Source of the DNA: Amanita rubescens
Lineage: Eukaryota; Basidiomycota; Agaricomycetes; Agaricales; Amanitaceae
Assembly: GCA_015039365.1 (NCBI GenBank)
Contig: WION01000015.1
Span: forward strand, 604,201-668,200
DNA length: 64,000 nt
Direction: 5' to 3'
This document shows positions 30,880-39,549 of this stretch, in pieces (the first letter of the stretch is position 1; each line of letters starts with the position of its first letter). Under the pieces are notes generated by a model. It worked only from the letters and a program-made list of their open reading frames with translations, was not told the origin of the DNA and ran no database searches. A program made the position numbers and the translations under genes.

Positions 30880-31866
30880 CTACGGCCGATATCATCCATG
30901 AGACATTGGGTGCTGGTGTCGATCTGCTTGAGATTGCACCTCTCCCCGGATTGGCCCCCGCTGCACAAACCCTCCTTGAAATATGGGATGGGCTAACTAC
31001 GGTCGACGTAAGTCCATAAGTCTTTCCTTGTTGCTCTATCTCACGATCTAACAGATGAACCGAACCGCCTGCCTCCATTTAACTGAACGCTGTGCCGACA
31101 TCCTCATTTCCGTTCGTGAAGAGATAAGGGACGCTGGTCACGGACGTCGTTGGTGATGGCCTTGCCCCACTGGTGAACAAGTTGGTAGGGTATGTGGACT
31201 CAACTTTTGTTGTTCATGTTAATCATTATCAACTAGGTCATTCTCTCTCGTGTACGACTTGATTCATAAACTCAACCATCATCCCTTTATCAAATGTTAT
31301 CTGAAACGCGACGAGATACTCCGCCAGATTTCCGAATGTGATAAGGCGTTGACGGATGCGCTTTGCATATTTAGTGTAAGTTTATTATACTAGATTTCAT
31401 AGCTCTCAATGCTTCATGTCCTGCGTCTAGATATTGATTCAGCTCCGCATTCTGAAGCAGGTGCAAGCCTCAGAATTACAACAGCACCAAGACACCCATG
31501 TGATTCTTGAAAGCATTGTTCATGGGAGCCCACCGTCAAATGCTTTACGATTAGCCAGTGTTGAGAATTCCACGTCGATCCCACCAATTGACTCTCCAGA
31601 GGCGTTGCTGCAGCTCGCGCTTCCTATATCTGCTGACGGCACGCCTCCACAAGCCGCGCAACCAGGGCTGGTGATCGATGACGCCCACGAGGCTACCTCA
31701 CCTCTGTGCAATCCAGGCAAGACAGAACTCTCATGATGCTGCGAAGGACTTGGCTGATCTTCGTCGTCTGTTAGGCGTTGCCATCCAAACAATCAACGAT
31801 ACGCAGATGCTGGAGGTCCTGCAGATCAGAAGGGATGAGATGCCCGAAGCGATGAAAATGTTGTAG
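30880..31866 (+). pseudogene. MLKL-like four-helix N-terminal domain fragment (Agaricomycete kinase/NLR-associated)
   Basis: Four exons can be joined: to 31007, 31055-31189, 31237-31375 and from 31431, with introns 31008-31054, 31190-31236 and 31376-31430 (GTAAGT, GTATGT, GTAAGT donors). The product contains LGAGVDLLEIAPLPGLAPAA, LLEIWDGL, NRTACLHLTERCADILISVREE, LKRDEILRQISECDKAL and, later, EVLQIRRDEMPEAMKML. I know this order from the MLKL-like helical domain that precedes kinase or NLR modules in many Agaricomycete proteins, where it is thought to act in regulated cell death. It is broken: a frameshift near 31140 after REEIRDAG, and a TAG at 31864 where the family has Gln before HALE. No kinase follows; the TIR element end comes next. 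Confidence 0.6.
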
Positions 31867-32389
31867 CATGCGTTGGAAAAATTCCTTGAACGTGATTTGC
31901 CCAATAGTATGCAACTTGCAAGTGATGGAGCCGGCGGTCCAAGAGGTCGTGGACACTCGCAAACCGCTACCAGTACCAGAAACACTCTAAAACGATTTTG
32001 TCCACTAACAATCATGCGTGAACAACTCATTGATGATGCGTGAACAATGCATGAATGACAGATGGACGAAAAAATTAATATTTTGAAGACTAGAAAGTGA
32101 TCATGCATGGGTCACGCATGGATTCTTTGTCTGATTTTTTGGCCGGATTATCACGCATGAATGAGAAATTAAGAAAGAAAGTTGTTTTGAGTGATCATGC
32201 ATTAACAATGCATGATCACCAGTTGTCAATGCATGATCATGCGTGATCACGTAAAAAAATATCGGATTTATATATTGTGTCCAATTTGGCGAAACATAGG
32301 CATAAGAATCCTGCCGTTTCTCCCCCATTTCACTCGAAAATGAAGGACTATGAACAGGCGCGTTCATAAGTGCAAGAATATCAGACGAG

Positions 32390-32788
32390 CGCGGTGTAAC
32401 GAGCCGATTCCGGCTACGTTGGAACCGATCTCCGAAACCTTCCGAAGCTCCCCGAAGCACTCCGAGCCTATGCTCGATCCCGGAGGATGATCGTTTGTGT
32501 TCGGACGCATGTACAGGCCTCGGACTCGGTGCAGGAAAGTCCATCACATGGTTACCTCGTGCCTCCGTAGTATATATACCATTGTGTACGTAGTTGTAGT
32601 TAGCGAATTATCACCCCATCTGCGTTCCGAGTTCGATTCCTTCGGTTCCCTTTGTTCCTCGGTGCTTCGGACACCTTCCACTCGTTCACCTTCGCCTTCG
32701 GCACTCTCTCTGCCTCCGAGGCACCCCCAGGACTGACCTCCGAAGCCCCTTTGGCCGAACGCAGTTCCGCATCGGCCTTCTTCTGATC
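32390..32788 (+). repeat. Diverged LTR related to the 37526/39218 LTRs
   Basis: Starts TGTAACGAGCCGATTCCGGC, close to TGTAACGTATCGATTCCGGC of the later LTRs, and shares GTAGTTGTAGTTAG after a TATATATA box and the Ser/CT-rich 3' half. It interrupts the S/P-rich ORF series (PPLKRS resumes near 32788). Right edge is approximate; no target duplication confirmed. Confidence 0.5.
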
Positions 32789-33188
32789 GTTTCAGCGGTG
32801 GATGTTCTGTCGGGGTGTCGGGAAGCAAAGGTGAAGTTTCCTTTGCTTTTACAGCTTGTATTGGATGTACTGACTCTCGCGCAGCATGTGGTTCATCAAA
32901 TCGTGGGTTTCTGGTTTGGCTTGAAGTTCTGGGACGAGTTTTGTCCTTCGAGTGAGTAGTTTTACTCACTGTTGACTTCAAGCTGACAACACGAGATTCG
33001 TGTCGTTTAGGAAGCCATGAGGGTGCGAGAACCAGTTCATCTTTGACTAGAACAGGAGGGCTGGCCCGTATAGAGGAGACGGGTAAAGATTTGGACAGCG
33101 AGAGGGCTGTCTCGGATGAAGGTGCGTAATTGATTGCGCTCTCTTGTTCCTTCGTGCTAACTTTCTTATTTCCAATTCGAGACTTCAA
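32789..33188 (-). CDS. S/K/R-rich ORF segment of the outer LTR element
   Basis: Same repeat language as the 781-codon ORF: RHESRVVSLKSTVSKTTHSK matches RRESRVVSTKPAVSKITHQK there, and AVKAKETS matches AVKIERN. The ORF as annotated by stop codons runs on to 32544, but below 32789 it reads through the inserted diverged LTR. Confidence 0.35.
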
Positions 33189-34018
33189 TTTGGATTCAGC
33201 ACGAGGAATAGGAACACAATGCGTAGCAACAGCGACAACTTGGGACTAAGTTTCCCTCGGGGATCTAAACCGCGAGCTATTGCTGGCTCGTTGGGCTTAC
33301 TCGGTGAATTCCTTTGGAGTTCACGAGATGCAGGAGTGAGGTCCGACTTCAATGAGCTCGGACGCTCTTGAGTACGAGTCAAAGTTTGAACTCGTCTCGG
33401 GGTGTTTCGAGACTCAAGGGTCGAGCCTCTTGTTCCACTAGCATTGTTAAGTACTCGCAAGGAATCTTCCCTGCGAGTCGCTAGTTGTTTTTCACTCACG
33501 GACTTACAGAGTTCCAGCCGTTCGGACTTATGCTGACTCCGGGAAGTCGGAGTCTGGCTGAGGCAATGCGTTTCGACAACGGGTGTCACCGTGCTTTCCC
33601 CAGGCGACTTAGAGGTTCTCAGAACCTCCCGTTTCACTCGAGGAGCATGGGTGGCCTTAGACCATGTAGCGTCGCGTGAAACCGACTGAGTGCTTAAGTT
33701 GAGGGATGAGCCGAACGTATGCTCGTCCGTGTGAGTTATTAACTCAGAGGTACTGACGCTCGTTGCGCGTCGTGATGAGCGTGAGGCAGTGGGAGCCTCG
33801 GTCTTCACTTTCGTCGAGGGTTTTTCGACGTGTTGAGTTGAGTTGATGCCCAGGATGGACTTCCCGGGTGTCCGTGTGTGTTCGTATGCTGAGCCTATCA
33901 ATCGGCTCAGCCTGAATCCGACGGACGGTCTCCAGAGCGGATTCGGGTATGGCAGGTGTCTGGAGCCACGAAGTGCTCCAGGTGAGTTGAGCTTCGTGTC
34001 ACGGAGCTCTTTGGGCAT
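33185..34018 (-). CDS. S/T/R-rich ORF after the 5' LTR of the outer element (gag position)
   Basis: 277 codons beginning MPKELRDTKL, starting 159 bases downstream of the 5' LTR in element orientation, so in the place of gag. Rich in Ser, Thr, Arg and Lys; no zinc knuckle or capsid motif seen. It overlaps the next ORF by 4 bases (33185-33188). Whether the ORFs were once one protein is not clear. Confidence 0.35.
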   Translation of the reverse strand: MPKELRDTKLNSPGALRGSRHLPYPNPLWRPSVGFRLSRLIGSAYEHTRTPGKSILGINSTQHVEKPSTKVKTEAPTASRSSRRATSVSTSELITHTDEHTFGSSLNLSTQSVSRDATWSKATHAPRVKREVLRTSKSPGESTVTPVVETHCLSQTPTSRSQHKSERLELCKSVSEKQLATRREDSLRVLNNASGTRGSTLESRNTPRRVQTLTRTQERPSSLKSDLTPASRELQRNSPSKPNEPAIARGLDPRGKLSPKLSLLLRIVFLFLVLNPN

Positions 34019-34176
34019 TGGCTAAGCCCGGGATTCGTGTTTGGGTGTTGGTAGACTCTTCTGGGACTTGTAGATTGACCAGTGTACTCGTCTTCGAGAA
34101 TACCAATGATTTTCAACTCCAAAAATGAAAGTTGACAATGGCACGGCTGCACAACAACAGTGGTTGTGCAAAAAAG

Positions 34177-34472
34177 TGTAAAGTGGATAGGTTGATAGAA
34201 GGTTGATAGCTTGTATATACTCGAATGCACAGTGCACAGGACCAAATGTATTGGGTGAGCCATGCTAGTGTGTGCGTATGACGAAGTAATAGTGGGCTGA
34301 TTATGTAATGTGTCAATGCGTGAATATAAAGTCACGCGTGACTTGATCTATATACAATATATCTATGGGAGTTGTTCCACAACTCCCCGGTCTTCAGGCT
34401 CAGAGATCCTCTGGATCTCCGTATCCATGAATATCCAAGTGGGTTCCAGGATGCTTTTGTAGCTTCCTTACA
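34177..34472 (-). repeat. 5' LTR of outer element
   Basis: 296 bp, near-identical to 15319-15614, followed by the ATTTG duplication at 34473. Confidence 0.85.
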
Positions 34473-34540
34473 ATTTGTCAGGATTATGTCAGAATTGGTC
34501 AGCTTGTGCCTTTCCCATGGTACGTTCCCTTCTTTATAGA
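34473..34540 (-). repeat. Helitron 5' end stranded by the LTR insertion
   Basis: Continues the leader at 14658-15313 across the LTR element and ends (in Helitron sense, begins) with TCTATAAAGAAGGGAACG at 34540. Confidence 0.7.
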
Positions 34541-34700
34541 CGAGGCTAAAGCCTCGCCTGCCCTTCGGGCAGGGGGGGTCGCCCCTGTCGGGGCTCCTCA
34601 CCAATAAGTCATCTGGCCTGTGGCCAGCTGAGGGTCGCCCCTAGTGGGGCTCCTCACCGATAAATCATCTGGCCTGCGGCCAGCTGAGGGTCACCCCTAG
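34541..34700 (-). repeat. Helitron 3' end fragment, head-to-tail with the next 5' end
   Basis: Holds the palindrome CGAGGCTAAAGCCTCG (34541-34556) and two tandem CTGGCC...GGCCAG units, as at 3993 and 11851. The palindrome abuts the TC start at 34540 with no spacer. Confidence 0.65.
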
Positions 34701-34758
34701 ACAGATAGTAAGTGTGGGCATGTTAGCTCTGTTAGCCTGTTGTTGAACTGTGTTACTA

Positions 34759-34785
34759 CACCCCTTCGCTGCGCTGCGGGGTGTG
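34759..34785. repeat. GC-rich hairpin
   Basis: ACACCCC and GGGGTGT enclose TTCGCTGCGCTGC; a 7-bp stem that could be a transcription-stopping or element-end structure. Role unknown. Confidence 0.45.
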
Positions 34786-34837
34786 GGCGCTATACGCACA
34801 ACGTTCCCGTGTGAGGTGTGGGGACAGAATAGCTTAG

Positions 34838-35327
34838 ATGTAATAGGTGGGGGACATATTTGAGATTTTAGTTTTAGTTTTAAGGACTGTATTGATATCT
34901 AGCATTTTACAAAGATTTTGCTGATTTTTATTATTATTATTTGGTGGAGGGAGGGAGGGAAAGAGGAGGGCAAGCAAGGGATCACACAAAATGTGCTTAA
35001 GTAATGCTTACATGAATTATTGTGTCAGGCTTATGTCAGGATTAAGATAGATAAAGCGCACAAATATATGCAATTACTGTCCCAATATCACATGAGGGCA
35101 TCAGAGTATGCATCTAGTATTTTACATACATTTTTCAGATTTTTATAAGGTGGAGGAGGGACGGAAAGAGGAGGGCAAGCAGAGATCACACTGGATCACG
35201 CAGATCAGAGAATGTGCTTAAGTAATGATTCCGTAAATTATTTGTCAGCTCTTAGTCATTTTAGTCAGCCTTAGTCAGAATTTGTCAGCGCGTACCTTTC
35301 TCAGGGCATCATTCCCTTCTTTATAGA
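34838..35327 (-). repeat. Helitron leader fragments, two tandem partial copies
   Basis: Two partial copies of the leader (CT-rich block, then GTATGTAAAATRCTAGAT intron start) lie in the same minus orientation. The outer one starts TCTATAAAGAAGGGAATG at 35327, preceded by A, which fits a Helitron insertion between A and T. Confidence 0.6.
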
Positions 35328-35939
35328 TACAATAACTACCTTCAATGCAGTACCTGACCACAAGCATGTCACATCAGTATTACAGTGCATGACTGTATAT
35401 GTGAGAATAGGAGTGAAAAAGTTGATCCAAGGTTTAAGTTTTTTTATTTATAATCCACCTGTTTCAGGATCAACTTCTGTTTGTTCAAACTAGCAGTTAC
35501 CTGTGCGCTGCGTGCATGAATGTTTACAAAATACAGTTTGCTGATTGATTGGAAATGATCTACTTGTGGCCCATTCACATGACATGCCATATTGTTAACA
35601 CTACTTAGTACACTGGCAGCTATCAGTTAGTAATTTACATCAGTGGTCCCACTTTGTTGAACAAAGTTGTGGTCACAGTCATACAAAATTGGTCTATCTC
35701 CATGACCACATCAGCGAACCTGCAAAAAAACTTATGAACTTATGGTATAAGAACATTAGTTGTCATTAGTTATCCAGGATGTCTGACCTACAGATATCTT
35801 GTGCATAATTCATATCCAGGCATGTCTAGTGTATCAATCCCCCAGGTCAATAGTCATCAAGTCATAAAGCAAGGATGTTGTTAAAGTTTATAAGTTGGGG
35901 TCAGTTACCCAAAGTCTCTTGGGATGATTATTGGCATTA
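35328..35939. other. Spacer without gene
   Basis: No supported ORF. About 130 bases at 35340-35475 are a diverged copy of 43395-43530 (TACCTGACCA...AACATCAGTRTTACA, GTTCATCC / GTTGATCC), so part of an unclassified dispersed repeat. Confidence 0.35.
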
Positions 35940-36750
35940 GGGGAGTACACAGTAGACGATTTGGGCTGAATTTGGGTCTGATTTTGAGCTGAATTTCAAC
36001 TTATTTTGAATGTCCAAATTGAGCCCAAATTTGATTTCAACTCTGCCATCCTTTGAATTTCGACATGCATTGGAGTTTCAATTTGACCGCAAGATCACAT
36101 CCGATTTGCCACAAGATCAAGCTCATCTCTGGAGGTTATCTTCAACTACTGAGAGACAGCAAATTATGGAAGCTTTGCATAAGGCCTTGCTTTTTAACCT
36201 GATTATCGAGGCTGAGCAAGATGCAGCTGAGTCATCTGAGTCTGAGTCCGAGTCCGAGGAGGGCCTTTCTCAGGTGGAAGATCATCTGCATTCCATAGCT
36301 GCTTTATACACAGATCATTACTATAATGCTCGGGAGTCTATCACAACAAGACATCTCCCAGGCAGTTCAATGGGACCAATAAAAATGAGCACGGCTTCTC
36401 CGCATCAGACTTAGCTGCCTTCTTTGCCTTTGCCTTCCCCTGGGCTGCTTTTGCGACAATTATTTAAGCCTTGATCGGGGTAGAAGGAGAGGGTGGAGAT
36501 GCTTTAGTTGATTTAGTTCTAGACATAGTAAAGTAGAGGCCGTGAAGACAGCCCGACTACAGTGCGATGACGCCGACGGGGATGTGCAATTTGAAACTCT
36601 GATGCGTACTGGTCAAGCCGAGTATTTTTGACGCCCATGCTCATTTGGATTTTGTGCGGAATCAGGAATTCAAATTTGGTCAGGCCTCGTCAAAATCAGA
36701 CCTCAAATTCAGGCTCAAATTCAGCCCAAATCATCTACTGTGTACTCCCC
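35940..36750. mobile_element. 811-bp TIR element (MITE-like)
   Basis: Ends GGGGAGTACACAGTAGA are inverted at 35940 and 36750; the similarity continues inward through GATTTGGGCTGAATTTG. TA flanks both sides (35938-35939, 36751-36752), consistent with a TA target. A 134-codon plus ORF (36010-36414) starts inside the left repeat and encodes an acidic, Glu/Ser-rich protein with no known domain; it is more likely fortuitous or captured than a transposase. Confidence 0.7.
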
Positions 36751-37110
36751 TATTGTCCATGAGTCTGTGAGGTACCCCTAGTTCTCTTTGTATGTTTGTC
36801 CATGAGTTCATAAGATACCATAAGTTTCTATTAGTCTCCATCAGTTCCTTTGTAGGTCTGTCAATGGGTTCATAAGTCTCCATCAGTTCTTTTTTAGCTT
36901 TGTCAATGGGTTCAAATGTCTCCATCAGTTCCTTGGTAGATTTGTCAATAGGTTCACTAAGCTACCACAACGGTTTGTCAATAAGTTTATAACTTCATAA
37001 GATGCCAAGTCTAGAAAATTATAAGTCCAGAAGATGCCATAAGTCCCCATAAGTTACCATAAGTTGCCATAAGTTGCCATAAGTTCCCACAAGTTTTTTT
37101 GCAGGTTCGC
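36751..37110. repeat. Degenerate minisatellite
   Basis: Units of about 55 bases with TCCATCAGTTC and TTTGTCAATGGGTTCA repeat three to four times, then decay into short CCATAAGTT copies. The minus ORF through it (KELMETYEPID) is just translated repeat. Confidence 0.55.
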
Positions 37111-37129
37111 TGATGCAGTCATAACCAGT

Positions 37130-37470
37130 CATTTAAGTTCAGGGTCCAGATGACTTTGATACATCCACCCCACCAAATGCCTGTAACCCTTAGAATAATT
37201 GTAATAACCCTATCATTGGGACATAAAAATACTCGGCTAATTGTAGTGTTAGGATTGGCAGTGTATTTTAGTATTCTTTTGAAGATTGGGACAGTGACAG
37301 ATTGGGATAATCTACAATAAAGGTGGAAAAATACTCTGGCCATCACACCATTGGGATGGGCGGAGTATTTTCCCATTTTTTTGAATATTGGGATGGTGAC
37401 ATATCAGGATAATCTACAATAAAAGTAGAAAATACTCCGCTGATCACAGCATCAGGATTGGTGGAGGTGA
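37130..37470. repeat. Diverged tandem repeats of about 110-130 bp
   Basis: The block ATTGGGA...GATAATCTACAATAAA...GAAAATACTC recurs at about 37285, 37390 and, diverged, 37200. No coding content. Confidence 0.45.
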
Positions 37471-37525
37471 CACATCATAACCAATCATGACCGCCAACCC
37501 CCAGCTCATGACTGAATATGACCGG

Positions 37526-37853
37526 TGTAACGTATCGATTCCGGCTATGCTGGAATCGATACTGAAACCCTTCCGTCTTCCGGACTCGGACCTCCGACAC
37601 CTTGGACCCCCAACCTCGGCATCGGATACGTCTCGGACCGAGTAGCGCACGTAGTACACGAGGTACACAGTATATAGATTGTCGTAGTTAGTTCTTTATA
37701 CATTCTTTTCCTCCCCCGCACTTCACTTCTACGTTTCCGAGCCCCGAGAGTGCGACCGAACTCGGACGAGCACCTTTCGGTGCTGCCGAACTCGCTCGGC
37801 AAACACCGAGCCTCGGAGGTTGCACCCAACGCAACCTCCGTTTCGTTGTTACA
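37526..37853 (+). repeat. Left LTR of the 2-kb element
   Basis: 328 bp; carries ACAGTATATAGATTG as a possible TATA region and a CGGAGGTTGC / GCAACCTCCG inverted repeat near its 3' end. Confidence 0.8.
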
Positions 37854-39217
37854 ACTGGAGCCCACCGCTCGGTCCAATTCGGGTTGCACTCACGCTCATT
37901 CACGCTCGCTTTCACTTGCGCACAGCCCCGGAGGCTTTTATTCTTTTGGACGGCCCCATCAGCTCATTCCGGCTCTCATACGTCTGTTGGTTACCGCCAA
38001 ACGCGCCGCATCTGTACCCAGCTCGTCGACATGCGCAACGACATCACTGCCTGCTTCCGGCTTTCGTCCGCTCCCATCTGCACGCACCGCACTGCAGCAC
38101 GTGTCTGCCTCATGCACCACCTCTGCATCGCACTCCATCGCTCGATGACCACAGCTTGACGCGCCCCGTTCCCCTATCGGAGCCTACCAGCACCGCTGCA
38201 GCCTTATCGGACCCCATCAGCCGCTATCGCAGCCCATCCGCAGCCTACGCCTTTCCCTTGCACACACCTCGTGTATTGGATACTTCCGAAGTACAGCCGA
38301 TTGCTCCACGCTAACTCGTCCCTTCATTCGTCAACCGAGCCGCACTCCTTCCCCATCAACACGCGTAGACCACGTTCCTTCCCCTCGTTTCTCTTCTCGC
38401 ACTCGCCAGAGCCTTCCGCCGCCACGTCCCATGCTTCTCGGACACTATCAGCACCCTTATACACTCCGGCGTCATTCCACCTCGGCACACAAGCAAGAAT
38501 CTTTTTTTTTCAGCATTTTTTTTCTTTTCTCCCCAGGATCGGTATACGGCGTAGCCGTATTCGTTCAAACGGCGCATTCCATGCTCAAATGGACCCTCAG
38601 CATCACGTCTCATCACCGCCGGCATCCCTTCCGCACCAAGCCCCTCAACAAGCCAGCCCGAATCGCCATAGGAGTGTGGGGGACGTTGGGTTGTTTCTGG
38701 ATAACGGATATTAGTACGCACAACGCAGAATCACTTTAGGACCCTTTTATAGCACGCAGAGCCGCCGAATGATTTACTGGAGCGCAAGGTACACCCCTCA
38801 CCGAGCGGGGGTGGCCGGAAATGTGGGATGCGCACCCACACCTTTTCACTTTCTACTGCCGACAATGACTACCGCCAACATGCTGCTACTACCCTGCACC
38901 CTTGATACGCCCCTCCCCTACACTCTACCAGCCACCACATCACGCCGACCACTTCCGAGACTACCGACGACCACTGAGCCCCTCATCGCCACTGCCGACT
39001 CCTTATTTGAATCATCGACTATCTACACATGCACGGACCCCGCCAACACTTTGTCTACGCCACCACCGGCCTCTGCTACTCGGCCGACACTACGCCTCAT
39101 CTCCGACGTCCCATCCCCTCCTCGCCGACACTCCTCTCGCTTCCGACGTCCTATCTCGGTCTTCGCCAATGCGACGCAGGTTGACGAGGACGTCAACATT
39201 TAAAAGTCCCCAGCGGG

Positions 39218-39545
39218 TGTAACGTATCGATTCCGGCTATGCTGGAATCGATACTGAAACCCTTCCGTCTTCCGGACTCGGACCTCCGACACCTCGGACC
39301 CCCAACCTCGGCATCGGATACGTCTCGGACCGAGTAGCGCACGTAGTACACGAGGTACACAGTATATAGATTGTCGTAGTTAGTTCTTTATACATTCTTT
39401 TCCTCCCCCGCACTTCACTTCTACGTTTCCGAGCCCCGAGAGTGCGACCGAACTCGGACGAGCACCTTTCGGTGCTGCCGAACTCGCTCGGCAAACACCG
39501 AGCCTCGGAGGTTGCACCCAACGCAACCTCCGTTTCGTTGTTACA
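39218..39545 (+). repeat. Right LTR of the 2-kb element
   Basis: 328 bp; one visible difference from the left copy (CACCTCGG against CACCTTGG). Confidence 0.8.
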
Positions 39546-39549
39546 CCGG

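Larger units (their letters stand above)
29685..32291. mobile_element. TIR element with ATGCATGATCATGCAT-rich ends, carrying a host gene fragment
   Basis: Ends are CGCCAAATTGGAC (29685-29697) and GTCCAATTTGGCG (32279-32291), 13-bp perfect inverted repeats. Both subterminal zones (about 29705-29880 and 32100-32255) are packed with TGATCATGCATGATCATGCA-like palindromes. A related end, GTCCAGTTTGGCGGAG, sits at 61325-61340. Flanks do not show a clean target duplication. It interrupts the outer LTR element ORF. Inside are an S/T/P-rich plus ORF (30263-30649) and an MLKL-like gene fragment (30880-31866). No transposase seen. Confidence 0.7.
15319..34472 (-). mobile_element. Outer LTR element, non-autonomous, with nested insertions
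   Basis: Two 296-bp LTRs (15319-15614 and 34177-34472), both TGTAAAG...CTTACA, bound the structure, and the target-site duplication ATTTG is intact at 15314-15318 and 34473-34477. A polypurine tract (GTGGGGGAGAG read on minus) abuts the left LTR at 15615, so the element lies on the minus strand. Subtracting the copia element, the 2.6-kb TIR element and a diverged LTR leaves about 7.5 kb. I find no RT, integrase or protease belonging to it; the interior has S/P/T/R-rich ORFs on minus (34018-32790, 29685-26804) and intron-like modules on plus. It would depend on an autonomous relative for mobility. Confidence 0.8.
37526..39545 (+). mobile_element. Non-autonomous LTR element (TRIM/LARD-like)
   Basis: Two nearly identical 328-bp LTRs (37526-37853, 39218-39545) begin TGTAACG and end GTTACA. 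CCGG lies immediately outside both (37522-37525, 39546-39549), consistent with a 4-bp target duplication. The 1364-bp interior has only Pro/Ser/His-rich frames and no gag or pol signature. Orientation is a guess: the interior starts ACTGGAGCCC, which might be a primer-binding site on plus. LTRs almost without differences imply recent movement using another element's machinery. Confidence 0.8.

Noticed and set aside
36751..37110. CRISPR-like spaced repeats
   Set aside because: Units are contiguous and diverged, a degenerate minisatellite in a eukaryotic setting, without spacers.
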